Shown here: positions 34,001-41,390 of the stretch, one piece after another
Layout of the letters: every line of letters begins with the position of its first letter
Numbering within the stretch: position 1 is the stretch's first letter
NCBI RefSeq assembly: GCF_024172165.1
Contig: NZ_JAMZEB010000002.1
Coordinates: 9,584,501-9,648,500, forward strand
Direction of reading: 5' to 3'
Origin: Nonomuraea thailandensis
Lineage (GTDB): Bacteria; Actinomycetota; Actinomycetes; Streptosporangiales; Streptosporangiaceae
DNA: 64,000 nucleotides
Notes under the pieces: generated by a model
What the model saw: only the letters and a program-made list of their open reading frames with translations
Database searches by the model: none
What the model was told of the DNA's origin: nothing
Translations under genes and position numbers: made by a program

Positions 34001-34267
34001 AGCACCACCCTGACAACTCTGTGCACCGCGATAACTTGACGTTCCTTGAACCACATGGGTTGACAAGTCCCACGCACAATCAAGGGCGGCGGCCCCCACT
34101 AAAGAGTAAAGATCGATTCCGGCATGAGGAATACCGGCAAATGTCCACATTCGGACGATTGCCAGGGCCTGCGGGGGCTTGACGGAACGGTCCACAAGTG
34201 GCAGCAGTTGACAAGGGAAATGCCAGATTTACTGCGATATTTCTGCAGGTTGCCGATTTATGAAGGG
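34001..34267. promoter_or_regulatory. Upstream region of the glycosylphosphotransferase operon
   Basis: A 267-bp gene-free stretch, less G+C-rich than its surroundings. It probably holds the promoter of the minus-strand operon starting at 34000. GTTGACAAG occurs twice (near 34059 and 34207), with related copies CTTGACG and CCTGACAAC nearer to 34000. These could be binding sites for one regulator. No convincing -35/-10 pair for the minus strand could be fixed by eye. Confidence 0.3.
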
Positions 34268-34618
34268 CTAGTCGTACTCCAGGTCCGGCAGCGCCGACGG
34301 CGGGTCGGGGCTGCGCCAGACCACCACGACGCCGTCGTGCGCGGAGTCGGCGGCCAGGGTCAGCCGGTCGAGGTCGAAATCCGGGAGGTAACGCAACCGG
34401 GCGAGAAACGTCGCGTCCGTGGCGGAGCGGGGCACGACGCAGCCCTCTCCGTCGCGGTCGAGAAGGATATAGAGGACGTCTTCCCCTGATTCCGTGACAA
34501 CACGGACCTCCACCACGTCCTCCCAGGCGAGGGCCTCGACGCTACCGTCCGCATAGTGACGAGTGACGCCCTCTTCCGTGACATACACGTAGGAGTCCGG
34601 CATCGGGTTGCCGTGCAT
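34268..34618 (-). CDS. Small hypothetical protein, PH-like beta fold
   Basis: A 116-residue acidic protein that I do not recognise at family level. The pattern of short strands (YVYVTEEGVTRHYADG, WEDVVEVRVVTES, DVLYILLDRDGEGCVVPRS) ending in one helix (ATFLARLRYLPDFDLDRL) resembles small pleckstrin-homology-like proteins of actinobacteria. The start is ATG at 34618; MPDSYVYV five codons later is possible. No neighbour suggests its role. It sits between the polymer locus and the GntR gene. Confidence 0.6.
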   Translation of the reverse strand: MHGNPMPDSYVYVTEEGVTRHYADGSVEALAWEDVVEVRVVTESGEDVLYILLDRDGEGCVVPRSATDATFLARLRYLPDFDLDRLTLAADSAHDGVVVVWRSPDPPSALPDLEYD

Positions 34619-34665
34619 GGCCGCGATTCTTGCGAGTTACGGGGCAGTCCCGCAAGGGTTCGCAC

Positions 34666-35310
34666 TCAAAGGTGCCGATGTACTCGGCCGTCGCCGCCCC
34701 ACGAGTGGCTGAGATGCGCGGCGACGGCCGCCCGCGCGGCCTCCTCCGGGCCGTTCGCGATGGCGTCGAGCAGCTCGCGATGCTCGGCGACCAGCACGTC
34801 CCTGTCCTCGTAGACCTCGCGCAGCCGCACCAGCCCGAGCCGGGTCTCGGCGGCCAGCACGCCGTAGAGCCGCTCCAGCCGCGGGCTGCCGACGGCCTCG
34901 ATGAGCGCCTGGTGCAGGGCCATGTGCTCGGCCACGGCCTCCGACCAGGGCGCGTCCGCGGGCAGGGCGGCCATCCGGTGCAGCGCCGCCTCCGCACCCG
35001 GCACCGTCCTGCCGGCCACGGCCCGCGCCATGAGGTCCTCCAGGGGGCGGCGGACGTACATGAGATCTTCGAGGTCCGAAAGCGTCACTTCCGGGACATA
35101 GGCACTGCGGTTGCGCTCGCGTCTGAGCAGCCCCTCGTGGACCAGGCTCGCCAGCGCCTCCCGCACGGTCGGCCTGGCGACGCCGTACGAGGCGGCGATC
35201 TCCTGCTCGGGCAGCGCGGTGCCGGGCGGGATCTCGCCGGACAACACCCTGCTGCGCAGGGCGTCGGCGAGCGCACCGACGGTGGAGACGGGTCTGAGCG
35301 GCAACGTCAC
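34666..35310 (-). CDS. GntR-family regulator, FadR/FCD subgroup
   Basis: A 214-residue regulator. It has a winged helix at about 10-75 (LADALRSRVLSGEIPPGTALPEQEIAASYGVARPTVREAL) and an all-helical FCD ligand domain with RPLEDLMARAVAG, HMALHQALIEAVGS and EHRELLDAIANG. These supply the usual Asp/His metal-binding positions for a carboxylate effector. It starts with GTG overlapping the EamA transporter stop (GTGA), so transporter and regulator share a transcript. Two matching operator sequences lie at the head of the transporter gene (36205-36245). Confidence 0.88.
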   Translation of the reverse strand: MTLPLRPVSTVGALADALRSRVLSGEIPPGTALPEQEIAASYGVARPTVREALASLVHEGLLRRERNRSAYVPEVTLSDLEDLMYVRRPLEDLMARAVAGRTVPGAEAALHRMAALPADAPWSEAVAEHMALHQALIEAVGSPRLERLYGVLAAETRLGLVRLREVYEDRDVLVAEHRELLDAIANGPEEAARAAVAAHLSHSWGGDGRVHRHL

Positions 35311-36197
35311 GGCTGCGACTCTAGCTCCCTTTCCGGCATACGCTCCCTTTCTCGCGTCCTTTCCGGTACGGCCACCGCCGCCAGGCTCAGCCCCAGCAGC
35401 ACGAGCCCGGCGATCGAGACCGGGGCCAGCCGCTCGCCCAGCACCACCAGCCCGAGCAGCGCGGCCACGGCCGGCTCGGCCAGCGACAGCGTGGCGGCCG
35501 TGGCCACGGGCGTGGTGCGCAGGCCCCGGCCGTACAGGAAGTAGGACAGGGCCGTGGTGCCGAGCCCGAGGTAGAGCACGGCGAGCAGCGCCCGCGGCTC
35601 GCCCATCCAGGCGACGCCGCTGACCGCGAGCACCGGCACCATGATCAGCGCGGCGCCGCCGAACATCACCCCCATCACCGCGTTCGACTGGCCGCCCTGG
35701 CCGATCGCCCGGGCCGCCATGACGGCGTAGAAGGCGTACAGCAGCCCGCCCAGCAGCGCGAGCGCGATGCCGGAGACCACCTGCGCGCCCGCGTCGGCGC
35801 CGCCGCCCACGATCAGCGCCGCGCATCCGCAGATGGCCGCCGCGGTGGCCGCGCTCCACCGCCTCGTCGGCCTGCGCCCGTGCAGCACCCAGGACAGCAG
35901 CCCGGTGAACACCGGCCCGCTGCCGATCGCGACCACCGTGCCGATGGCCACCCCGGTACGGCTGACGGCCGCGAAGAAGCAGAGCTGGTACGCGGCCACC
36001 GCCACGGCCCCCAGCAACAGCCCCGGCCTGACGGCCTTCCACAGCCCGGCCCCGGCCACGAGCGCCAGCGCGGCGCCTCCGATCACGAGCCGGGCGGCGG
36101 CCAGCGCCACCGAGTCGGCGGACACCAGCAGCCCGGCCGTGCCCGCGGTCCCCCAGAGCACGGAGGCACCCACGACGGCAAGCGGTCCATTCCTCAT
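35307..36197 (-). CDS. EamA/DMT-family transporter
   Basis: A 296-residue membrane protein with ten hydrophobic segments in two EamA repeats (VLWGTAGTAGLL in the first; LSYFLYGRGLRTTPVATAATLSLAEPAVAALLG in the second). It probably exports a small metabolite or amino-acid-like compound. The ATG at 36197 begins MRNGPLAVVGASVLWG, just before the first membrane segment; a TTG at 36215 would add six residues but overlaps an operator. It forms an operon with the downstream GntR gene. Confidence 0.82.
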   Translation of the reverse strand: MRNGPLAVVGASVLWGTAGTAGLLVSADSVALAAARLVIGGAALALVAGAGLWKAVRPGLLLGAVAVAAYQLCFFAAVSRTGVAIGTVVAIGSGPVFTGLLSWVLHGRRPTRRWSAATAAAICGCAALIVGGGADAGAQVVSGIALALLGGLLYAFYAVMAARAIGQGGQSNAVMGVMFGGAALIMVPVLAVSGVAWMGEPRALLAVLYLGLGTTALSYFLYGRGLRTTPVATAATLSLAEPAVAALLGLVVLGERLAPVSIAGLVLLGLSLAAVAVPERTRERERMPERELESQP

Positions 36198-36204
36198 GGA
36201 CCCA

Positions 36205-36245
36205 TTGTCAGACAACCAGACAGCATTCGTCTAGTTGTCAGACAA
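36205..36245. promoter_or_regulatory. Two FadR-type operators, TTGTCAGACAA, 30 bp apart
   Basis: The 11-bp sequence TTGTCAGACAA occurs at 36205-36215 and again at 36235-36245. It is TTGTC-N-GACAA, a perfect palindrome around one base. It fits the known FadR-subgroup consensus TNGTNNNACNA. The first copy is 8 bp upstream of the EamA start. The second lies in the last codons of the preceding gene. The GntR protein at 34666 is the obvious binder, giving autoregulation. Confidence 0.65.
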
Positions 36246-36614
36246 TTCTTCCAGCAATTGCCCGATGAGCCGCTCCGCCGGCGCCGCCACCTCCCCCGCG
36301 TAGTCGTCGAACGCGGCCAGCCCTTCCTCGATGTCCGGCACGCTCTTGCGGGGCAGCTCCAGCAGCGTCTCCGCCTCGGCCTGGATGCCGCCCTCCACGT
36401 GAAATGCCTTGCCGGACGCGGCGATGGAGACCTCGAACCTGACCTCGCGGCCGTCGGGCAGCACGAAGGTGGTGCCGACGCGGGCGCCTGCCGGCGGGAA
36501 GAAATAGGAGAACTGCTCGCTTCTCACGAACGGATGGCGTAACTCGGCGAGAATCTCCGACGCCCGGCTCAGAGCTTCCAACAGCCCGGCCGCGGCCAGA
36601 CTCTCGCTGTCCAC
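36231..36614 (-). CDS. Small hypothetical protein
   Basis: A 127-residue acidic protein with no recognised family. It starts with a helix (SLAAAGLLEALSRASEILAELRH), then strands (YFFPPAGARVGTTFVLPDGREVRFEVSIAASG), then helices rich in Glu. The start is GTG at 36614. No signal peptide or membrane segment is seen. Its 3' end contains one of the two GntR operators, so its tail and the control region of the EamA gene overlap. Confidence 0.55.
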   Translation of the reverse strand: MDSESLAAAGLLEALSRASEILAELRHPFVRSEQFSYFFPPAGARVGTTFVLPDGREVRFEVSIAASGKAFHVEGGIQAEAETLLELPRKSVPDIEEGLAAFDDYAGEVAAPAERLIGQLLEELSDN

Positions 36615-36687
36615 CCGCCACAGCGTAGTTCAGCCCGCACGCGCGACGCCAGGCGACCGGCCCTCGCCGACCGACAGCGCGGCCCGA

Positions 36688-37179
36688 TCAGTCGGTGGCC
36701 AGGCGGGCGTGCCGCTCCACGTCGTACCGGACGCCCTCGTAGCAGAGCTTGCCCCGCTCGATGCCCTCCGGCAGGAACCCGGCCTTCGTGGCGACCCGGC
36801 ACGAGGCCGGATTGTTCGTGCGGTGCCCCAGCTCCAGCCGGTAGAGCCCGCGCTCGTCGAACGCCCACCGCGCCACCAGCTCGGTGGCCGCCACCGCGAC
36901 CCCCTTCCCCCTGGCCTCGGGCACGACCCAGTAGGACACCCAGCCGTTGCCATGGGAGTCGAGCTTGGTCACGGCCACGTTCCCGACGACCCGCTCGCCC
37001 TCGACCACGGCGAAGGCGTGCCCCACCCCTTCCCAGGAGGCGATCCAGCCCGAGGCGTCCTTGAGCGTGACGACGGGCCAGGGAGCCTGGCGGCGCAGGT
37101 CGGGAGCTTGGAAGGCACGCAGCACGACGGGCGCGTCGGCCTCGCGCCACTCCCGCAGCCGCACGTTCACAGGGGTCAC
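36688..37179 (-). CDS. GNAT N-acetyltransferase, RimJ/RimL-like
   Basis: A 163-residue acetyltransferase: VRLREWREADAPVVLRAF, FAVVEGERVVGNVAV, WVVPEARGKGVAVAATELVARWAF (acetyl-CoA loop RGKGVA), and LGHRTNNPASCRVATKAGF, typical of RimJ/RimL and antibiotic-resistance-type GNATs. The substrate is unknown. The start is GTG at 37179; codons further upstream are in frame but no better start exists. It is 11 bp downstream of the MmcQ gene and likely co-transcribed with it. Confidence 0.82.
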   Translation of the reverse strand: MTPVNVRLREWREADAPVVLRAFQAPDLRRQAPWPVVTLKDASGWIASWEGVGHAFAVVEGERVVGNVAVTKLDSHGNGWVSYWVVPEARGKGVAVAATELVARWAFDERGLYRLELGHRTNNPASCRVATKAGFLPEGIERGKLCYEGVRYDVERHARLATD

Positions 37180-37190
37180 AATGTCGGAGA

Positions 37191-37562
37191 TTACCCGGAT
37201 TGCACCTTCTTCCCGATCGGATGGGTCGCCTCGAAGTCGTCCACGAGCTGCTTGGGTGCGGTCAGGCACCACGCCTCGGCCATCAGCTCGAACAGCTCCT
37301 CCGCGTCGATCCTGTCGAGGTGGACCACCACCCAACCGAACCGCCCGGCCGTGAACTGCACCTCGAACACCTCGGGCCGCTCGCTGACCAGCGCGATCTG
37401 CTCCTCGATCGTCGCCTTCAGCCCGACCGTCTCGGTCGCCTCCCACAGGTAGCCGAACCCCTTGTCGTGCACCTTGAGGCCGACCCACTCGCCGCCGTGA
37501 CTCATCCGCACGTCGGGCAGCTCGTCCAGCAGTTTCAGGAACTCATCGACGGTGACACCCAT
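37191..37562 (-). CDS. MmcQ/YjbR family protein
   Basis: A 123-residue protein with the CyaY-like YjbR fold: LDELPDVRMSHGGEWVGLKVHDKGFGYLW, RFGWVVVHLDRIDAEELFELMAEAWCLTAPK. The function of the family is unclear; some members bind DNA. It starts with ATG at 37562 and is divergent from the SRPBCC gene. Its 5' end is only about 40 bp from the first of two TetR operators, so it may share their control. Confidence 0.78.
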   Translation of the reverse strand: MGVTVDEFLKLLDELPDVRMSHGGEWVGLKVHDKGFGYLWEATETVGLKATIEEQIALVSERPEVFEVQFTAGRFGWVVVHLDRIDAEELFELMAEAWCLTAPKQLVDDFEATHPIGKKVQSG

Positions 37563-37602
37563 GCCGCCTGTGTACCAGAACCCGCCGACACTTCCGAGCG
37601 TC

Positions 37603-37651
37603 TTGAGCGATCGCTCAAACACTCTTATAGTCGCCTTAAGCGATCGCTCAA
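37603..37651 (+). promoter_or_regulatory. Promoter covered by two TetR-type palindromes
   Basis: TTGAGCGATCGCTCAA (37603-37618) is a perfect 16-bp palindrome. TTAAGCGATCGCTCAA (37636-37651) is a second copy with one change. Between them is TATAGT (37626-37631). TTGAGC inside the first palindrome (37603-37608) is exactly 17 bp upstream and can serve as -35. A repressor bound to both sites would cover the -35 box and the start point of the transcript for 37670-39623, whose last gene encodes a TetR protein. Confidence 0.75.
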
Positions 37652-37669
37652 ATCTCACGATGAGGGGTC

Positions 37670-38380
37670 ATGCGGCTGTACATCGAGATCCTGATCAGGG
37701 CCGACCTGGAGGCGCTGTGGCAGGCCACCCAGGATCCGGCCCGGCACGAGCGCTGGGACCTGCGCTTCGGCAGCATCAAGCGCCTGTCCGAGCGCAGGTT
37801 CCGCTACTCGACCCTCGGCATCACTGGCGTCGGCGTGCACACGGGCGACCGGCACGCCTCCGACGGCACCTGCACCTCGGCACTCCGCTTCGGCTCGGAC
37901 CACCCGCTCTCCCCGATCCGCGCGGGCTCCGGCTACTGGCGCTACCTGCCCACCCCGGCCGGGATCCGCTTCCTCACCTCCTACGACTACCGCCCGCACG
38001 TCCTGCCGCCCCGGCTCATGTGGTGGGCCACCGCCTGGTCGTTCGACCGGCTGCGCCTGTGGCTGGAGACCGGTAGATCGCCCGTGCGCACCCTCCTCCA
38101 GGCCCTGGCGGAAGCGGCGACCAGAACGGCCGCCGTCGGCCTGGCCGCCTGGCTGCTCGGGCCCCTGCCCGCACTGGCCGCGGCGGCGCTCGCCGTCGCC
38201 GTCCCGCCCCTGCCGGGCACCCCAGCGGCCCGCCGCTGCCTACGCCGTCCCATCGAGCATCCACGGGAGCGACCATGCCCTCGATCTTCCAGCGCGCGCT
38301 CGGCCCCGACTTCGCCCGCCTCCACCCCCAGCTCCAGCGCCGCTTCGGCGTCGGGCTCGACAGCGGCGAGGCCTGCATAG
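37670..38380 (+). CDS. SRPBCC-type protein with C-terminal membrane segment
   Basis: A 236-codon frame. Residues 1-150 look like a START/SRPBCC ligand-binding fold (IEILIRADLEALWQATQDPARHERWDLRFGSIKRL, YRPHVLPPRLMWWATAWSFDRLRLWLE). A hydrophobic stretch follows at about 155-185 (AWLLGPLPALAAAALAVAV). The last 35 codons overlap the next gene in another frame and read as a Ser/Ala-rich shadow, so the natural end may be altered by a frameshift or the tail may be non-functional. It is the first gene under the promoter at 37603, followed by a DUF4166 gene and the TetR gene. Confidence 0.7.
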   Translation: MRLYIEILIRADLEALWQATQDPARHERWDLRFGSIKRLSERRFRYSTLGITGVGVHTGDRHASDGTCTSALRFGSDHPLSPIRAGSGYWRYLPTPAGIRFLTSYDYRPHVLPPRLMWWATAWSFDRLRLWLETGRSPVRTLLQALAEAATRTAAVGLAAWLLGPLPALAAAALAVAVPPLPGTPAARRCLRRPIEHPRERPCPRSSSARSAPTSPASTPSSSAASASGSTAARPA

Positions 38381-38943
38381 GCGAGGGGGTCATGCGCCGC
38401 GTCTGGAACGCCGGCCCCGCCGTCCGCCCGTTCCTGACGCTCGGCGGCCTCAGGAACATCCTCATCAAGGACACCGGCCGCGACGTCCCGTTCCGGATCG
38501 AGAACTACCCGTACACCGACTCGCACGGCCGCGAGACCGTCACCTTCGTGCGCACCTTCCCCCTCAGCCGCTTCGACGCGACCATGATCTACGACGAGGC
38601 CGGCGCCCGCGTCGTCGACTACCTGGGCACCCACCAGCACATCGCCACCCCGCTCGCCCTGTCGGTGGACGAGCGCGGCGGCCTGGTCATCCGCTCGGGC
38701 CCGCAACGCCTCCTGGAGGGCCCGCTCGCCGTCCGCATCCCGGCCGCCGCCACCGGCACCGCCCTGGTCACCGAGCATTACGACGACCGCGCCGGGCGCT
38801 TCAGGATCGCGGTCACCGTGTCGAACCCGCTGCTCGGCCGGATCTTCGGCTACTGGGGCAGCTTCACCGCCTCGTACGTGGACGTCGCGGCGCACGGCGT
38901 TCCCGCTAGCGTGAGGCCCAGGCGGGAGGTGGCCCGCCTGTGA
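38275..38943 (+). CDS. DUF4166 domain protein
   Basis: A 222-residue protein of the DUF4166 type: IFQRALGPDFARLHPQLQRRFG at the start, GEGVMRRVWNAG, IENYPYTDSHGRETVTFVRTF and a terminal FGYWGSFTASYVDV. The biochemical role is unknown; family members occur with SRPBCC and epimerase proteins and may handle a lipid or hydrophobic ligand. The start is ATG at 38275 behind GGGAGCG. It overlaps the preceding gene by 106 bp and the TetR gene by 4 bp (GTGA). Confidence 0.78.
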   Translation: MPSIFQRALGPDFARLHPQLQRRFGVGLDSGEACIGEGVMRRVWNAGPAVRPFLTLGGLRNILIKDTGRDVPFRIENYPYTDSHGRETVTFVRTFPLSRFDATMIYDEAGARVVDYLGTHQHIATPLALSVDERGGLVIRSGPQRLLEGPLAVRIPAAATGTALVTEHYDDRAGRFRIAVTVSNPLLGRIFGYWGSFTASYVDVAAHGVPASVRPRREVARL

Positions 38944-39623
38944 ACGCTCGAGGGAGCCCGGTGGCCGACACACGTACGAAGCTGCTCGACGCGGCGCTCG
39001 AAACGCTCAAGAAGCAGGGGATGGCCGGCGCCTCCGCCCGTACGATCGCCGCGACCGCGGGCGTCAACCAGGCTCTCGTCTTCTACCACTTCGGCAGCGT
39101 CGACCAGCTCCTGGCCGCCGCCTGCGAGCACGGCGCCCAGCAGCGCATCCCCCTCTACCGCGACCGCTTCGCCGCCGTGACCTCGCTGCGCGAGCTGCTC
39201 GACCTCGGCCGCGAGCTGCACGCGCAGGAGCGCGCGGAAGGCAGCGTCGCGGCGCTGGCCCAGCTCCTGGCGGGCAGCCAGACCGACGAGAAGCTGGCCG
39301 CGGCGGTCGTGAAGGGGCTCGAACTGTGGATGGCCGAGGTGGAGCAGGCGCTGGGCCGGGTGCTGGCGAGCTCGCCCCTGGCGGAGTTCGTGGACGTGAC
39401 CGGGCTGGCCAAGGCGACGGCGGCGGCGTTCGTGGGGCTGGAGCTCTACGAGGGCGTCGACGCCGACGGCGCGGCCCAGGCGCTGGACGCCCTGGAGGAG
39501 CTGGCCGCGCTGGTGACGGTCCTGGACGACCTGGGGCCGGTGCTGCGCAGGACCGTGCGGGCCAGGCTCACTCGTAGTATCGGACCTCGATCACGTTCCC
39601 GTCCGGGTCGGGAAAGAACATAG
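38940..39623 (+). CDS. TetR-family regulator
   Basis: A 227-residue regulator with an N-terminal HTH (TRTKLLDAALETLKKQGMAGASARTIAATAGVNQALVFYHFGSVDQLL) and a helical ligand domain. The GTG at 38940 overlaps the DUF4166 stop; a GTG six codons later (VADTRTKLL) is equally likely. It is the third gene behind the operator pair at 37603-37651, as expected for a repressor of its own operon. The last 56 bp overlap the end of the opposing VOC gene. Confidence 0.88.
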   Translation: MNARGSPVADTRTKLLDAALETLKKQGMAGASARTIAATAGVNQALVFYHFGSVDQLLAAACEHGAQQRIPLYRDRFAAVTSLRELLDLGRELHAQERAEGSVAALAQLLAGSQTDEKLAAAVVKGLELWMAEVEQALGRVLASSPLAEFVDVTGLAKATAAAFVGLELYEGVDADGAAQALDALEELAALVTVLDDLGPVLRRTVRARLTRSIGPRSRSRPGRERT

Positions 39624-39987
39624 TCTCGGGCGCGATGCCCTGGGCGCCGAACGAGTTCGCGCCGCCGCCGGTGATCTCCACGCCGTGCTGCTTCAGCCGC
39701 ACCTGCAGCGCGTCGTAGTCGTCCTTGCCGACCGCCAGGCAGAAGTGGTTGATCGGGTGCCCGGCGCTGCCCTTCACGCCGGTGCCCTCGTCCACGCCGC
39801 GCATCGCCTCGTACGCCATCAGGTCGAGGATGGTCTCGGGCGCGATCCGCACGCTGGGGAACGGCGCCATCCCGTCGCGGAACTCCTCGGCCCGGACCCC
39901 GGGCAGGCCGATCACCTGCTCGTAGAAGTCCAGGGACGCGCGGGGGTCGGAGACCCAGCAGACGAGATGGTCAAGGCGTGCATGCAT
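39568..39987 (-). CDS. VOC/glyoxalase-family protein
   Basis: A 139-residue vicinal-oxygen-chelate protein: ARLDHLVCWVSDPRASLDFYEQVIGLPG, INHFCLAVGKDDYDAL and MFFPDPDGNVIEVRYYE. His and Glu positions of both halves are suitable for metal binding. The substrate is unknown; such proteins act as dioxygenases, lyases or resistance proteins. The start is ATG at 39987. The 3' end overlaps the TetR gene on the other strand by 56 bp. Confidence 0.83.
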   Translation of the reverse strand: MHARLDHLVCWVSDPRASLDFYEQVIGLPGVRAEEFRDGMAPFPSVRIAPETILDLMAYEAMRGVDEGTGVKGSAGHPINHFCLAVGKDDYDALQVRLKQHGVEITGGGANSFGAQGIAPETMFFPDPDGNVIEVRYYE

Positions 39988-40180
39988 ACAACACCGTCCT
40001 TCGCGTTCCCTCCAATATCTGATGGCCGAATCCCTGTTGTCCACCTAATGCCTCATCGCCCGGCAAATAGCCACCTGACGGAAAGGGCCGGTTCATGCGG
40101 CGTCCTGCGCGGCGTCCGGATGAACACCTCCACCGCCTCCCCTCCCATCCCACCGCACCAGCAACCAGCCACCAGCCGCC

Positions 40181-40236
40181 GACCGCCAACCGCCGACCGC
40201 CGACCGCCGACCGCCGACCGCCGACCGCCGACCGCG
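40181..40236. repeat. Eight tandem 7-bp units GACCGCC
   Basis: Eight consecutive heptamers; the second is AACCGCC and the last ends in G. The unit is not a multiple of three, so the array is unlikely to be coding. Confidence 0.92.
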
Positions 40237-40341
40237 GGGTAACGCCCGCACGAGCTGAGCACGTGCCCGCCGAGCTCGGCGGGCTGTCCGTGGGGGGTGC
40301 CGCAGCACCGCGCCCAGCTCCCTGATCCGCCCGGTCGCGAA

Positions 40342-40404
40342 CCCGTGCGCCTCGCTGATCCCGTGCGCCTCGCCGATCCCTGCGCCTCGCTGGTGCCGTG
40401 CGCC
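40342..40404. repeat. 18-bp degenerate tandem repeat, about 3.5 units
   Basis: Units CCCGTGCGCCTCGCTGAT (40342), the same with one change (40360), a third with one deleted base (40378) and a partial fourth (40395). The single-base deletion would break any reading frame through the array. Confidence 0.85.
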
Positions 40405-40626
40405 CGCTCCAGCCGGGTGAGCGCGGCGCGGAGGGGCGGATGGTCGCGGGCAGGCTCGAACGCCGGCCCGTCCGTCGCCTGCGGTGTCTCAGGAACGTAC
40501 CCGAATCCGTGGACGGTTCGTGATCGCCATCGCGGGCGACCTTACTGAACCACCTTCGGATCGTCCGGAGATCCAGTGGACAGCCCGCCAGTGCTCCACC
40601 GGACCTTCGCATCGCCAGGAGGCCCG

Positions 40627-40681
40627 GTGGAGCCCCGCTGGAGACCCGCTGGAGACCCGGCAGAGACCCGGTGGAGCCCCG
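40627..40681. repeat. Five tandem 11-bp units abutting the TetR gene stop
   Basis: Units of the type (C/G)TGGAG(A/C)CCCG, five in a row, end at the base before the stop codon of the TetR gene at 40682. This could affect the 3' end of that transcript. Confidence 0.88.
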
Positions 40682-41266
40682 TCAGGAGTCCGCCGGACCC
40701 GCCAGCTTCGCCAGCGCCCGCAGCCCTTCCAGGACCTCGGCCGCGCTGGGCGCGTTCTCCGGATTGCCCAGACTCTGGATCATCACCCCGGACATCAACG
40801 CCGTCTGCACCATCCCGAGAGTGCGAGCGGACCGCTCGGACACGCTCTCTTCCGGCACGCTCTCCAGGATCGCGCCCATGCCACGCCAGCCCTCCGCCAT
40901 GCCCTCGGCCACCCTGGAGCGCAGCTCGGGCTGCCGCCGCCCCTGCAGGAACAGCTCCACCGTGGCCAGCCACAGGTCCGGATGCTCGGCGAACTGCCGC
41001 ACGAGCCCTTCCCACATGCGCTCGTACGCGCGGACCGCGTCGTCGCCCGCCTCAGGGGCCAGCGCGCGACCGAGGCTGTCGCCCCACTCGTCCAGCAGGC
41101 CGAACAGCGCCTGAGTGAGCAGCGCCTCCCGCGAGCCGTAGTGGTAGCCGATCGCCGCCGTGCTCACGCCGGCCGCGGCGGCGATGTCGCGGACGCTGGT
41201 GCGGTCGTATCCCTGCTCGCGCAGGCAGCGCTTGGCGCCCGCGAGCAGGTCTTCACGGTTTCCCAT
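40682..41266 (-). CDS. TetR-family regulator
   Basis: A 194-residue regulator: NREDLLAGAKRCLREQGYDRTSVRDIAAAAGVSTAAIGYHYGSREALLTQAL is the HTH domain, followed by a helical domain with WEGLVRQFAEHPDLWLATVELFLQG. It is divergent from the carboxylesterase gene, with a 124-bp shared control region that contains repeated operator-like sequences. It probably represses the esterase and itself. Sequence of the HTH and of the presumed operator differ from those of the TetR unit at 37603-39623. Confidence 0.88.
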   Translation of the reverse strand: MGNREDLLAGAKRCLREQGYDRTSVRDIAAAAGVSTAAIGYHYGSREALLTQALFGLLDEWGDSLGRALAPEAGDDAVRAYERMWEGLVRQFAEHPDLWLATVELFLQGRRQPELRSRVAEGMAEGWRGMGAILESVPEESVSERSARTLGMVQTALMSGVMIQSLGNPENAPSAAEVLEGLRALAKLAGPADS

Positions 41267-41290
41267 GGGCTACACCGTACCAACAGATTA

Positions 41291-41357
41291 GCACGAACGT
41301 TTGATGCATTCGTTTTGCGCGTTCGTTTTGCGCGATCGTGCAAATGTGGGCTAGGGT
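41291..41357 (+). promoter_or_regulatory. Shared TetR/carboxylesterase control region with 13-bp direct repeats
   Basis: TTCGTTTTGCGCG occurs twice back to back (41309-41321 and 41322-41334). Outer inverted arms GCACGA and TCGTGC flank the region, and ACGAA/TTCGT forms an inner inverted pair. TTGCGC (41328-41333), 18 bp and TAGGGT (41352-41357) is a possible promoter for the esterase. Operator placement over the -35 box would suit repression by the TetR protein. Confidence 0.5.
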
Positions 41358-41390
41358 TCTGCCATCGCTTGATCGACAGGGAGAACGACC

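Larger units (their letters stand above)
39988..40681. other. 694-bp stretch without a convincing gene, full of tandem repeats
   Basis: No frame here looks like a real protein; open frames are repeat-derived. It holds three unrelated arrays (units of 7, 18 and 11 bp; listed separately). Short pieces on the minus strand around 40290-40470 look protein-like (for example LRAALTRLERAHG and ATGRIRELGAVLRHP) but in different frames. A decayed regulatory gene is possible; I could not identify it. Confidence 0.6.

Noticed and set aside
34208-34235. TTGACA with a weak -10 on the plus strand
   Set aside because: It points toward the end of a minus-strand gene, with no plus-strand gene after it. The repeated 9-mer explains the TTGACA.
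40053-40325. Repeat-rich frames over the 7-bp array
   Set aside because: They consist of translated heptamers in several frames; the unit is not a multiple of three.
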